A stretch of 64,000 nucleotides of DNA from Candidatus Gastranaerophilales bacterium (lineage in GTDB: Bacteria; Cyanobacteriota; Vampirovibrionia; Gastranaerophilales; Gastranaerophilaceae), in contig CAJUJH010000002.1 in the NCBI GenBank assembly GCA_910586855.1, positions 248,001-312,000 on the forward strand, in the 5' to 3' direction. The stretch's first letter is position 1. Every line of letters begins with the position of its first letter. The position numbers were made by a program, and so were the translations under genes. Shown piece by piece: positions 56,701-64,000 of the stretch. Below the pieces are notes generated by a model, which was given only the letters and a program-made list of their open reading frames with translations, was not told the origin of the DNA and did not search any database.

Positions 56701-57713
56701 GAATTTCAATAATCTGCCTAATTTATAAATCAATAAAGCTTATGGATGCGGTTTATGAATCTGCTATGAAATATACCCCAATGTTAAGAAATGGCGAAGC
56801 CGAGTTTATATTTGTTGCAAATGACCCTACAGATAGTGTTGTTAAGCATTTGGTAGAGAAAAAGTATAATTTTGTAATTAATAGAAATAAACACTATACG
56901 GAAGAAGAACTTTTCCAAATGGGATATGGTGTGCCTGAATATATTAACAGAGTTTACAAAGGATACAATCAAGGTATTTTGCAAGCCAAAGGGGATAGAA
57001 TTGTTTTGATTAATTCCGATAATTTCTTTTCACCGGATTGGCTTGAAAATTTACTAAAGTATTCAAGCTTTAAAAAGGTTATAACAAGTCAGCTTATTGA
57101 AAGATGTCATGAAAAGTTCAGCGTTTTTCCGGGCGCCATAGAACATAATTTTGGTGATTGTGTTGAGAATTTTAAAGAGAATGAATTTGTTGATTTTACA
57201 TACAAGGTAAGAAAAACTGGTCTCAAAAAAGACGGTGCATATATGCCGGCTTTAATGTACCGCGATGCTGCAATATATGCAGGTTTGTATCCTGAAGGTA
57301 ATATTGCAGGGGAAACCAAAGAAGAAATAGTGCGGTTTGGTGATGAAAAATTTTATGACAAACTTAGTGATATGGGTATAGAACATTACACGGCACTTGA
57401 TAGTATTGTATACCATTTAAAAGAGGGTGAAAGAGAAGCCGAAGGAGAAACTTGCGGCGCTGTAGATTTTGATATTTCAAAATATGAGGTAAAACCATAC
57501 AATAAACTCCCTGTTCAAGAATACAAACCTTTTGTTCTTAATCTCACTCCTACGGTAGAACATGATTGCATTATAGATAAACTTACAGATAAATATAAAA
57601 TAAAAGTAATTAAAGAGGGCAAATATCCTAATATTTGGCGCAGGGAAAAAATTGGCGACAGGCGCATTGTGACTATATTTAATCTTATAAAGATTAAATA
57701 TAGGAAAAACTAA
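56694..57713 (+). CDS. GT2-like glycosyltransferase
   Basis: A 339-residue protein starting ISIICLIYKSIKLMDAVYES, with VLINSDNFFSPDWLENLLKY as the metal/acceptor region and a long C-terminal part. It ends RIVTIFNLIKIKYRKN, a variant of the shared cluster tail. The usual DGSTD motif is replaced by VANDPTDSVV, so it belongs to a divergent GT-A subgroup. A 428-bp gap follows. Confidence 0.8.
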   Translation: MVRISIICLIYKSIKLMDAVYESAMKYTPMLRNGEAEFIFVANDPTDSVVKHLVEKKYNFVINRNKHYTEEELFQMGYGVPEYINRVYKGYNQGILQAKGDRIVLINSDNFFSPDWLENLLKYSSFKKVITSQLIERCHEKFSVFPGAIEHNFGDCVENFKENEFVDFTYKVRKTGLKKDGAYMPALMYRDAAIYAGLYPEGNIAGETKEEIVRFGDEKFYDKLSDMGIEHYTALDSIVYHLKEGEREAEGETCGAVDFDISKYEVKPYNKLPVQEYKPFVLNLTPTVEHDCIIDKLTDKYKIKVIKEGKYPNIWRREKIGDRRIVTIFNLIKIKYRKN

Positions 57714-57777
57714 AATTTAATCCTCTCCAAAATAATTAAGTTTGTCAAATATAGTTTAAATATAAACAATATAATAA

Positions 57778-57820
57778 AACTTCCTTTAATTTTGAATGTT
57801 TTAGAACTCAAAGGAAGCTT
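57778..57820 (+). repeat. Hairpin resembling the one at 55201
   Basis: AACTTCCTTT and AAAGGAAGCTT flank a 20-bp loop, and the right flank (TATTGTGCTTAAAAATA) resembles that of the other copy (TTGCTGTGTTTAAAAACA). The 57714-58141 gap also contains a short frame (57934-58041, 35 codons, open further upstream without a start) that looks like a gene relic; nothing else is evident. Confidence 0.5.
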
Positions 57821-58141
57821 TATTGTGCTTAAAAATATAAAACTAAATATTTTGATTATATTTTTCTAAATATGTAGATCTAAGACTTCTAGATTGTTTG
57901 GTTATTTTTTTTGATAAGACACTTCCTGATATTATGGTTCAAAAAATAAAAAAGGAATATGACAGTTATCTTGAAATGGTTAGGAAAAAATTAGATAAGC
58001 TTCAAAATAATCCGACTTATGGGGCGCAAAAATGTAGATAAGTATTTTAGTGATAAAGCTTTCATGGCTGAATATAAATTATAATTTTGTGCTACAATTG
58101 AATCTAAATGATGGATTTTTAAACATGATAAAGGTAATATA

Positions 58142-59863
58142 ATGTCTGATGTATTTAACCCTCTTGTATCAATTATAATACCTGTCTATAACGGCTCGAA
58201 CTATGTTAAAGAAGCAATAGACAGTGCTTTAGCACAAACTTATAAAAATATTGAAGTTATTGTTGTTAATGATGGCTCTACTGATAATACTGAAAAAATT
58301 GTAAAAAGCTATGGCGACAAAATACGATATTTCTATAAAGAAAATGGCGGAGTTGCAAGTGCCTTAAATCTTGCAATTGAAAATTCAAAAGGCGAATATA
58401 TATCTTGGCTTTCCCATGATGATGTATATTATCCAAATAAAATACAAAAACAAGTTGGGCTTCTTGCAGAAATGGAAGACAAGAATACAATACTGTATTC
58501 AAATTATCAAACAATAAATGCACGAGGAAAGAAATTAAGAGCAACTTGTTTTCATAAGCAGCATTTTGTTAAAAAACTAAACAACCCTTTATATCCCATT
58601 TTAAATGGACTTATACATGGATGTAGTCTACTGCTGCCAAGGCAAATGTTTGTTAAGCATGGGTATTTTAATACCGAATTAAAATGTACCCAGGATTATG
58701 ATTTTTGGTATAAAGTTTTTCCTAGTTTTAATGTTGTATATATGTCAGATGTGTTGATAAAATCTAGAGTGCATAAAAATCAAGATTCAAAAAAGCATGT
58801 TAATAATTCAAATGAATGTGATAAACTTTGGATAAAAATGTTATCAGAATTGAAAGAACAACAAATTCGGCAAATATCTGATTCGTTATTGGAATTTTAT
58901 AAAAATGAATATAAAATTTGTCATAATGCTGGATATTTTGGTGCTGCAGATTATATAAAAGCACTTATTCAAGAAAATGTAAATGATTTTAATACTTCTG
59001 ATTATAAAGTCAGTGTTATTATACCTTTTTTTAATAGAATTACATATACTGTAGAGGCAATTGAGAGTGTATTGGCACAGACGCACAAAAATATAGAAAT
59101 TATTTTAGTAAATGATGCTTCAACAGAGGATATTGCTCCTATTTTGAATTATGCAGATGAATATTCATTTGTTAAATTATTTTGTAATGATAAAAATATG
59201 GGTGCCCACTTTTCAAGAAATATTGGAGTTAAGAACTCAACTGGTGATTATATAGCATTTCTTGATTCAGATGATCTTTGGGAAGAAAGAAAGCTTGAAG
59301 TGCAGCTTTCTTATATGCTTAAAAATGATTGGAATGCTACATATATGTCCTATAATTGTGTAAATAATGATGTTGGCACACTTGAAATAAAGGGGATAAA
59401 ATTAAAAACTTTTGAATTGCCAAAAATTATCACTGGTTGCAGTATTGCAACACCAACTGTCATGTTAAAAAAAGATATATTTGATCATCTAATTGATATT
59501 CCTTTGAATATTAAATATGGTGAGGATGTATGTCTTTGGATAAAGATTGCAGAAAAGAATACTTTTTATGGAATTGATGAGTATTTAGTAAATGTTCGTG
59601 TTAATTCTAATTCAACAATAAATGACTGGCATAAATTTTCAACAGGTATACTTAATATTGCACAATTTATTCTGCAACAAGATTATAGTAAATTCTATCA
59701 AGAAGAAATATATAATCTGATTAAAGTATTACAATTAAAACAAGAAACTACTATGAAAGACGTAATTGTTAAAAAAATATATCGTATAACATTGCGTCCA
59801 ATATTAAAGTTGATGTATGGTAAAAAAGTAGTAAAGCAACGTTTTGACAAAGTATTTATATAA
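58142..59863 (+). CDS. Double-domain GT2 glycosyltransferase
   Basis: A 573-residue protein with two GT-A domains. The first (about 8-230) has VSIIIPVYNGSNYVKEAIDS, VNDGSTDNT and LSHDDV. The second (about 285-520) has VSVIIPFFNRITYTVEAIES, VNDASTEDI and FLDSDDLWEERK. Two active sites suggest that it adds two sugars in turn or polymerises a disaccharide. The C-terminus is basic and helical. It is separated from the next gene by 203 bp with no clear gene. Confidence 0.9.
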   Translation: MSDVFNPLVSIIIPVYNGSNYVKEAIDSALAQTYKNIEVIVVNDGSTDNTEKIVKSYGDKIRYFYKENGGVASALNLAIENSKGEYISWLSHDDVYYPNKIQKQVGLLAEMEDKNTILYSNYQTINARGKKLRATCFHKQHFVKKLNNPLYPILNGLIHGCSLLLPRQMFVKHGYFNTELKCTQDYDFWYKVFPSFNVVYMSDVLIKSRVHKNQDSKKHVNNSNECDKLWIKMLSELKEQQIRQISDSLLEFYKNEYKICHNAGYFGAADYIKALIQENVNDFNTSDYKVSVIIPFFNRITYTVEAIESVLAQTHKNIEIILVNDASTEDIAPILNYADEYSFVKLFCNDKNMGAHFSRNIGVKNSTGDYIAFLDSDDLWEERKLEVQLSYMLKNDWNATYMSYNCVNNDVGTLEIKGIKLKTFELPKIITGCSIATPTVMLKKDIFDHLIDIPLNIKYGEDVCLWIKIAEKNTFYGIDEYLVNVRVNSNSTINDWHKFSTGILNIAQFILQQDYSKFYQEEIYNLIKVLQLKQETTMKDVIVKKIYRITLRPILKLMYGKKVVKQRFDKVFI

Positions 59864-60066
59864 AAGTATTCCAAAGCAGACCACAAGTATTGCATTATAG
59901 TTTTTTTATTTTACAATCAATGTAATGGGTTATGTAGACCCTAAACAGAAGCCAGCTATCTGGAATAAAGATATTTTAGATAAAAGCAATGTGGAAAATC
60001 TGATAGTTTTGAACTTTTGGTTCAAACTAAATGATTATCTGGAATTATGTTTAGTTAGGAGAAAAG

Positions 60067-61419
60067 ATGTCGGTCTTTGGTTTCAAGTGCCTGCAGATTG
60101 GCAATGCTGATTTAGTTGGAAACAAATTCAATGGGCATAATCTTTCAATTTATCTTCAAGAATATAATATAGAATCAAAACATCTTGTATCAAAAAAGCT
60201 TTCAAAAGCTCAAAATACTTATGTTTTACGGGTTAAAAAGGCTGAAAATTATACTGATGCCATTATAAAAGACAGATTATTTCTGGAAGCAGATATTGTT
60301 CATCTTCATCTTATCCACTGTACAGAGTTTAATATTAATTATCTTCCAATATTAACAAGACTAAAGCCAACCGTAATTACTTTGCACGAGCCATTTTTTA
60401 CAACCGGGCATTGTTTATACGCATTTAATTGTGATAAGTGGAAGAAGTTTTGTTTTGATTGTCCAAATTTAGATATTCCCTTAAAAACCGGTTTTGATTA
60501 TTCTTCGTATGATTTTTTAACCAAAAAACTTGCTATTCAAAATTCAAATATATCGGCAATTGTAGCCTCTGATTATATGGAGAATATTGTAAATAAGTCT
60601 CCAATCTGGTATGGTAAGAAAATTTATAAACTTCCGTTTGGAATTAATCAAGATGTTTTCAAACCGGCGTCAAACAAGGCTTTAGCTAAAAAACGACTTA
60701 GGATAGATGAAGATTCAATAGTTTTAATGTTTAGAGCGACAAAGAATGAATTTAAGGGCTTAGATTATATTAAAAGAGCACTTCATGGGCTTAAAACGGA
60801 TAAGAAAATTGTCATTTTGGCAGTTGAGAAAAAGGGTTTATTGAAAGAATTTAAACATAAATTTAAAATCAAAGAATATGGGTGGATATATGATGATGAA
60901 AAACTTGCAGAACTTTATCGGGCTGCAGATTTATTTTTAATGCCATCAAAACAAGAGGCTTTTGGGATGATGTCAATTGAGGCTATGAGTTCAGGAGTTC
61001 CTGTAGTATCTATAAAAGGAACTTCTCTTGAAAATATTACAAATTCTCCTGAGTGCGGGTTTTCTGTTGAGCCGGAGCAATTTTGTGAAACCCTGCAGAA
61101 ATTAATTAATAATCCTGCTCTAATAAAAGAAAAAGCCAGACTTTCTTTAGATTATGCAAGACAACACTATGGTAAAAAATCCTATGTTAAGGGTATGGTT
61201 GAAATTTATAAAGATGTAATTAGAAACCATTCCCAAACAGAAGAAGCAAAGCTTACTTTAGAACAGCTTAAAAAATATGCACCAAAAAATACCCGCACTA
61301 TAAATTCTACAAGAAAAAGAGATTTTATATATTCAAGGAAAAATATTGGAAATCAGGCTGTGACAACCATTTTTGGAATAAAGTTTAAAACAAAAATAAA
61401 AGACAAGGGGGCTGGATAA
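60067..61419 (+). CDS. GT4 glycosyltransferase
   Basis: AGGAG 5-6 nt before the ATG at 60067 supports this start. The 450-residue GT-B enzyme has CLQIGNADLVGNKFNGHNLS, THEPFFTTGHCLY-like acceptor loops (TLHEPFFTTGHCLYAFNCDK), LFMPSKQEAFGMMSIEAMSS (Ex7E) and a C-terminal IGNQAVTTIFGIKFKTKIKD tail. Its N-terminal half is closely related to the C-terminal part of the fusion protein at the window end. Its stop touches the next start. Confidence 0.9.
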   Translation: MSVFGFKCLQIGNADLVGNKFNGHNLSIYLQEYNIESKHLVSKKLSKAQNTYVLRVKKAENYTDAIIKDRLFLEADIVHLHLIHCTEFNINYLPILTRLKPTVITLHEPFFTTGHCLYAFNCDKWKKFCFDCPNLDIPLKTGFDYSSYDFLTKKLAIQNSNISAIVASDYMENIVNKSPIWYGKKIYKLPFGINQDVFKPASNKALAKKRLRIDEDSIVLMFRATKNEFKGLDYIKRALHGLKTDKKIVILAVEKKGLLKEFKHKFKIKEYGWIYDDEKLAELYRAADLFLMPSKQEAFGMMSIEAMSSGVPVVSIKGTSLENITNSPECGFSVEPEQFCETLQKLINNPALIKEKARLSLDYARQHYGKKSYVKGMVEIYKDVIRNHSQTEEAKLTLEQLKKYAPKNTRTINSTRKRDFIYSRKNIGNQAVTTIFGIKFKTKIKDKGAG

Positions 61420-62693
61420 TGTCAAAATGGGAGAATCCAGGGAGAGAATTTGATGATTTGGGCTGTAATTTTATTCAAAATAAAGACATTCTAATAATTG
61501 GGGATGATGAAAATTGCAAAAGAGTACAAATGAGGTTCAAATTTTTAAATTCAGATATTAAAATGGAAACAAATCTGCCTCAATATAATGATAAAAATGG
61601 CTTTATAAGTAATGTCGATAAAATTTTATTCAGGCTGAAGCTAAGGAAATTTATAAAAATGCTGCCTTCAGATTGTACCTTGATTTTGGCGGATAATAAG
61701 GCTTGGATGAAGTTTGAAAAATACAGATATGTGTCAAAATGGCTTAAAAAAATTGGAAGGCAGCTTGGGCGCAAGATTTATGGCGAAGAAGAGTTTTTTA
61801 GAAATGACCTAAGTATTTATGCAGCATATGTAAAAGATTTAGTCTATTTTAGAGATACATCCTTTATATGTACAACGGTTTGCAATCTTAATTGCAAATC
61901 ATGTTTAAATTTAAATCCTTATTTTAAAAATAAATGTCACAGAAATATTGATGAATTAAAGAAAGATGTTGATGCATATTTTAAATGTGTTGATATGGTC
62001 GGAAGATTCCACATTTCAGGAGGAGAACCCCAGCTTTATCCTGATTTAGCGGAACTAATTTTGTATATTCATAATAATTATTCTTCAAAAATAGAGACGC
62101 TTGCAGTTGTTACAAACGGTACAATTATTCCAAGTGATAAATTATGTGAAACATTGAAATGCTGCAATGTTACGGTTGAAGTGGATGATTACAGGGAAAA
62201 TGTTCCAAAATTAAAAGAAACCTATCCAAAGGTTGTGCAAAAATTAAAACATTATGACATTATGCTGGAAGAGCTTACGGCAGGAGAGGTGTGGGAGTGG
62301 TTTGAAATTTTTCCTCCAAAAAATGTTATTGAAAATACAAAATCTGCAATTGAAAGATATACAAAATGCGGCAATCCATTTATGGGTTTAGCTAATCAAA
62401 AATTAAACAGCTGCTGCTACGCAGGTTTTGCTGAAACTGCAGGGCTTGTAAAACAAGGTGACGATGAATTTTTTGACCTGACAAGTTTTACACAGGAGAA
62501 GAAAAAAGAATTGGTTGAATTTAGGCTCCGGTTTAATAAGAAGGGGTATACAAATTTTTGCAGATATTGTAACGGTTTTCCTGCAATTAACCCAAATAGG
62601 GTAAAACCTGCAATTCAGGCTGAAAGTCTTATGGAATGGAATATTAATAGACCTTATGAAATGACGATGGCAATAGATGCTCAAAAATCCTAA
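61419..62693 (+). CDS. Radical SAM protein of the glycan cluster
   Basis: The 424-residue protein has the 4Fe-4S cluster motif CNLNCKSC (C-x3-C-x2-C, about 152-159), the SAM-binding GGEPQ region FHISGGEPQLYPDLAELI (about 190-207), and further Cys clusters CGNPF, NSCCYAG and FCRYCNG that could hold an auxiliary cluster, as in SPASM-type enzymes. About 130 residues precede the radical domain. Such proteins in polysaccharide loci may dehydrate, epimerise or otherwise modify sugars; the reaction is unknown. It overlaps both neighbours. Confidence 0.88.
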   Translation: MSKWENPGREFDDLGCNFIQNKDILIIGDDENCKRVQMRFKFLNSDIKMETNLPQYNDKNGFISNVDKILFRLKLRKFIKMLPSDCTLILADNKAWMKFEKYRYVSKWLKKIGRQLGRKIYGEEEFFRNDLSIYAAYVKDLVYFRDTSFICTTVCNLNCKSCLNLNPYFKNKCHRNIDELKKDVDAYFKCVDMVGRFHISGGEPQLYPDLAELILYIHNNYSSKIETLAVVTNGTIIPSDKLCETLKCCNVTVEVDDYRENVPKLKETYPKVVQKLKHYDIMLEELTAGEVWEWFEIFPPKNVIENTKSAIERYTKCGNPFMGLANQKLNSCCYAGFAETAGLVKQGDDEFFDLTSFTQEKKKELVEFRLRFNKKGYTNFCRYCNGFPAINPNRVKPAIQAESLMEWNINRPYEMTMAIDAQKS

Positions 62694-64000
62694 AATTACA
62701 GTAATTATGCCGACTTTTAACAGGGCGGGTCTGATTTCAAAATCCATAGAAAGTGTTTTAAATCAAACATTTAAGGATTTTGAATTTTATATTTTGGATG
62801 ATGGTTCAAATGATAATACAAAAGAGGTGGTTGAACCATATTTAAAAGATAACAGGGTAAAATATCTATATCATAAAAACCAAGGTGAGGCTGAAACCGT
62901 TAATTTGGGCTGGTCTTTAGCTAAAGGAGAATATTTTACTCAGGTAAATTCAGATGATACTATTGCCTTAAATTCTTTTGAAATTATGGTAAAAGAACTC
63001 GATAAACATAAAAAGTGCGTGCTTGCTTATCCTGATTTTAATTTTATAGATGAAAATGATAATATAATTTCTACAACGCGCAGTCCGGATTGGAATTTTA
63101 AGAAAGCATTATTAAAATTCTCTTGTTATGCAGCAAGCGCCGGTACATTTATAAGGAAAAATGCTTTTAGGGATTTAGAAAAGATAAAAAGAAGCCGCTT
63201 TAAACATATTAATGATATTGAAATGTACTGGGATATGGCACTTAGAGGAGATTTTTTACATGTGCCGAAGGTGCTTGCAAATTGGAGGGTGCATTCAGGT
63301 CAAATTTCAACAAATAGATATGAAGCTATTCCTGAAATTGAGGAGTGGTTTGAATATTATTTTTCAAAATCAAATCTTCCAAAAGATGTTAAAAAATTAA
63401 AAGATAGGGTAAGGCAGAGTATTTTAAAGTATTTTTTTAAACTTATCATAGAGAGTTCTTTGGATGAAAAAACAAAATTTGAAATGAAAAAATCTTATTT
63501 AAAGAAGTTCGGCTTACCTTGTTATGAATTTAGGTGTTTGCAAATTGGGGAAACAGATTTAAAAGGTAATAAATTTAATGGTTATAATCTTTCAAAGTAT
63601 TTAAAAGAAAAGGGTATCGGGTCAAAGTGCTTAGTAAGCTTTAAGGAATCTAATAATAAGGATGTTTTTGAAATATTAATGCCAAAAATTGGAAATAAAC
63701 ATGAATTTTCGGTTAATTTTATTAAAAATGAACTCATACTTGAGGCTGATATTATTAATTTTCATATCTGTCACAGTATTCCGTTTGATTTAAATTATCT
63801 TCCTCTATTAACTGCTTTAAAACCGGTTATTTTAACTTTGCATGACCCTTCTTATTTAACCGGTTACTGCTGCCATCCTTTTAATTGCGAAAAATGGAAG
63901 AAACATTGCAATAACTGTAAAAATCTTAATACCTGGCTTCCTATATCAAATGATTATACTGCGCACAATTTTTTAACCAAAAAACTTGCTATTCAAAATT
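62677..64000 (+). CDS. GT2-GT4 fusion glycosyltransferase (truncated by window end)
   Basis: The ATG at 62677 overlaps the radical SAM gene by 17 bp and the frame is open to the last base (441 codons). The first 250 residues are a GT2 domain: ITVIMPTFNRAGLISKSIES, LDDGSNDNT, VNSDDT and WDMALRGDFLHVPKVLANW. From about residue 285, FRCLQIGETDLKGNKFNGYN begins a GT4 N-terminal domain resembling that at 60067. The donor domain should follow beyond the window. A fusion of two glycosyltransferases implies two successive transfers by one protein. Confidence 0.88.
   Translation, partial: MLKNPKITVIMPTFNRAGLISKSIESVLNQTFKDFEFYILDDGSNDNTKEVVEPYLKDNRVKYLYHKNQGEAETVNLGWSLAKGEYFTQVNSDDTIALNSFEIMVKELDKHKKCVLAYPDFNFIDENDNIISTTRSPDWNFKKALLKFSCYAASAGTFIRKNAFRDLEKIKRSRFKHINDIEMYWDMALRGDFLHVPKVLANWRVHSGQISTNRYEAIPEIEEWFEYYFSKSNLPKDVKKLKDRVRQSILKYFFKLIIESSLDEKTKFEMKKSYLKKFGLPCYEFRCLQIGETDLKGNKFNGYNLSKYLKEKGIGSKCLVSFKESNNKDVFEILMPKIGNKHEFSVNFIKNELILEADIINFHICHSIPFDLNYLPLLTALKPVILTLHDPSYLTGYCCHPFNCEKWKKHCNNCKNLNTWLPISNDYTAHNFLTKKLAIQN

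Noticed and set aside
59925-60110. 61-codon frame before the GT4 gene
   Set aside because: It overlaps the better supported start at 60067 by 44 bp, has no ribosome-binding site and no family pattern.

Overview
The window is AT-rich DNA from a Gram-negative bacterium. TolC-type outer-membrane, HlyD-type and MCE/MlaD-type envelope proteins imply two membranes. Prepilin-like proteins with FSLVE/FTLAE leaders, a YggT protein and dense glycan clusters would suit a gut Vampirovibrionia (Gastranaerophilales, 'Melainabacteria'). That placement is inference; no rRNA or ribosomal protein gene is present to test it.

Layout. (1) 1-8212, core-like: a glycine-rich prepilin-like protein running off the left edge, a Xre regulator, NAD+ synthetase (nadE), an envelope-stress set (anti-sigma, ECF sigma, Spy/CpxP-like protein), a second prepilin, methylthioadenosine phosphorylase, YggT and tRNA-Arg(UCU). 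(2) About 8281-22476, an accessory island inserted 68 bp past the tRNA gene: repeated end-like sequences, a MuA-type transposase (frameshifted), a MuB-like ATPase, an unrecognised third protein, an interrupted coiled-coil gene, and a leftward defence cargo of type I restriction-modification (hsdM-hsdS-hsdR) with abiH, plus a retron (reverse transcriptase, Xre-type partner, a tiny hydrophobic peptide and a structured non-coding region). Direct repeats flank it. (3) 22771-36171, a leftward type I secretion locus: GT4 glycosyltransferase, TolC-like, propeller-like exported protein, a 1,721-residue RTX lipase, HlyB-like ABC exporter, HlyD-like adaptor, and a separate exported protein. (4) 36243-43988, a histidine kinase, a LysR gene divergent from a hydrolase, a second hydrolase broken by a homopolymer frameshift, an MCE-domain protein, an HpcH/HpaI-like protein, a phage-tail-like pair and an unknown protein. 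(5) 44303-64000, a rightward surface-glycan cluster: many GT2/GT4 enzymes, a Stealth phosphotransferase, a UDP-6-deoxy-HexNAc pathway (2-epimerase, CapE-like dehydratase, RmlD-like reductase), an FdtA-like ketoisomerase, two methyltransferases, a radical SAM protein and a GT2-GT4 fusion cut by the right edge.

The strongest candidates for new biology are the retron. Its RT carries NAxxH, YVDD and ITG motifs, and upstream lies an msr/msd-like fold followed by a 32-residue cationic/hydrophobic peptide whose ribosome-binding site can pair with a sequence 38 bases upstream. Next come the Mu-like element that carries the defence genes, a 12-C tract near the stop of a glycan-cluster methyltransferase (possible phase variation), and a short C-terminal motif shared by six otherwise different glycosyltransferases.

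Three reading frames are broken (transposase, coiled-coil gene, hydrolase). Two breaks lie in homopolymers and could be sequencing errors. All functional calls come from reading the sequence; no database search was run.
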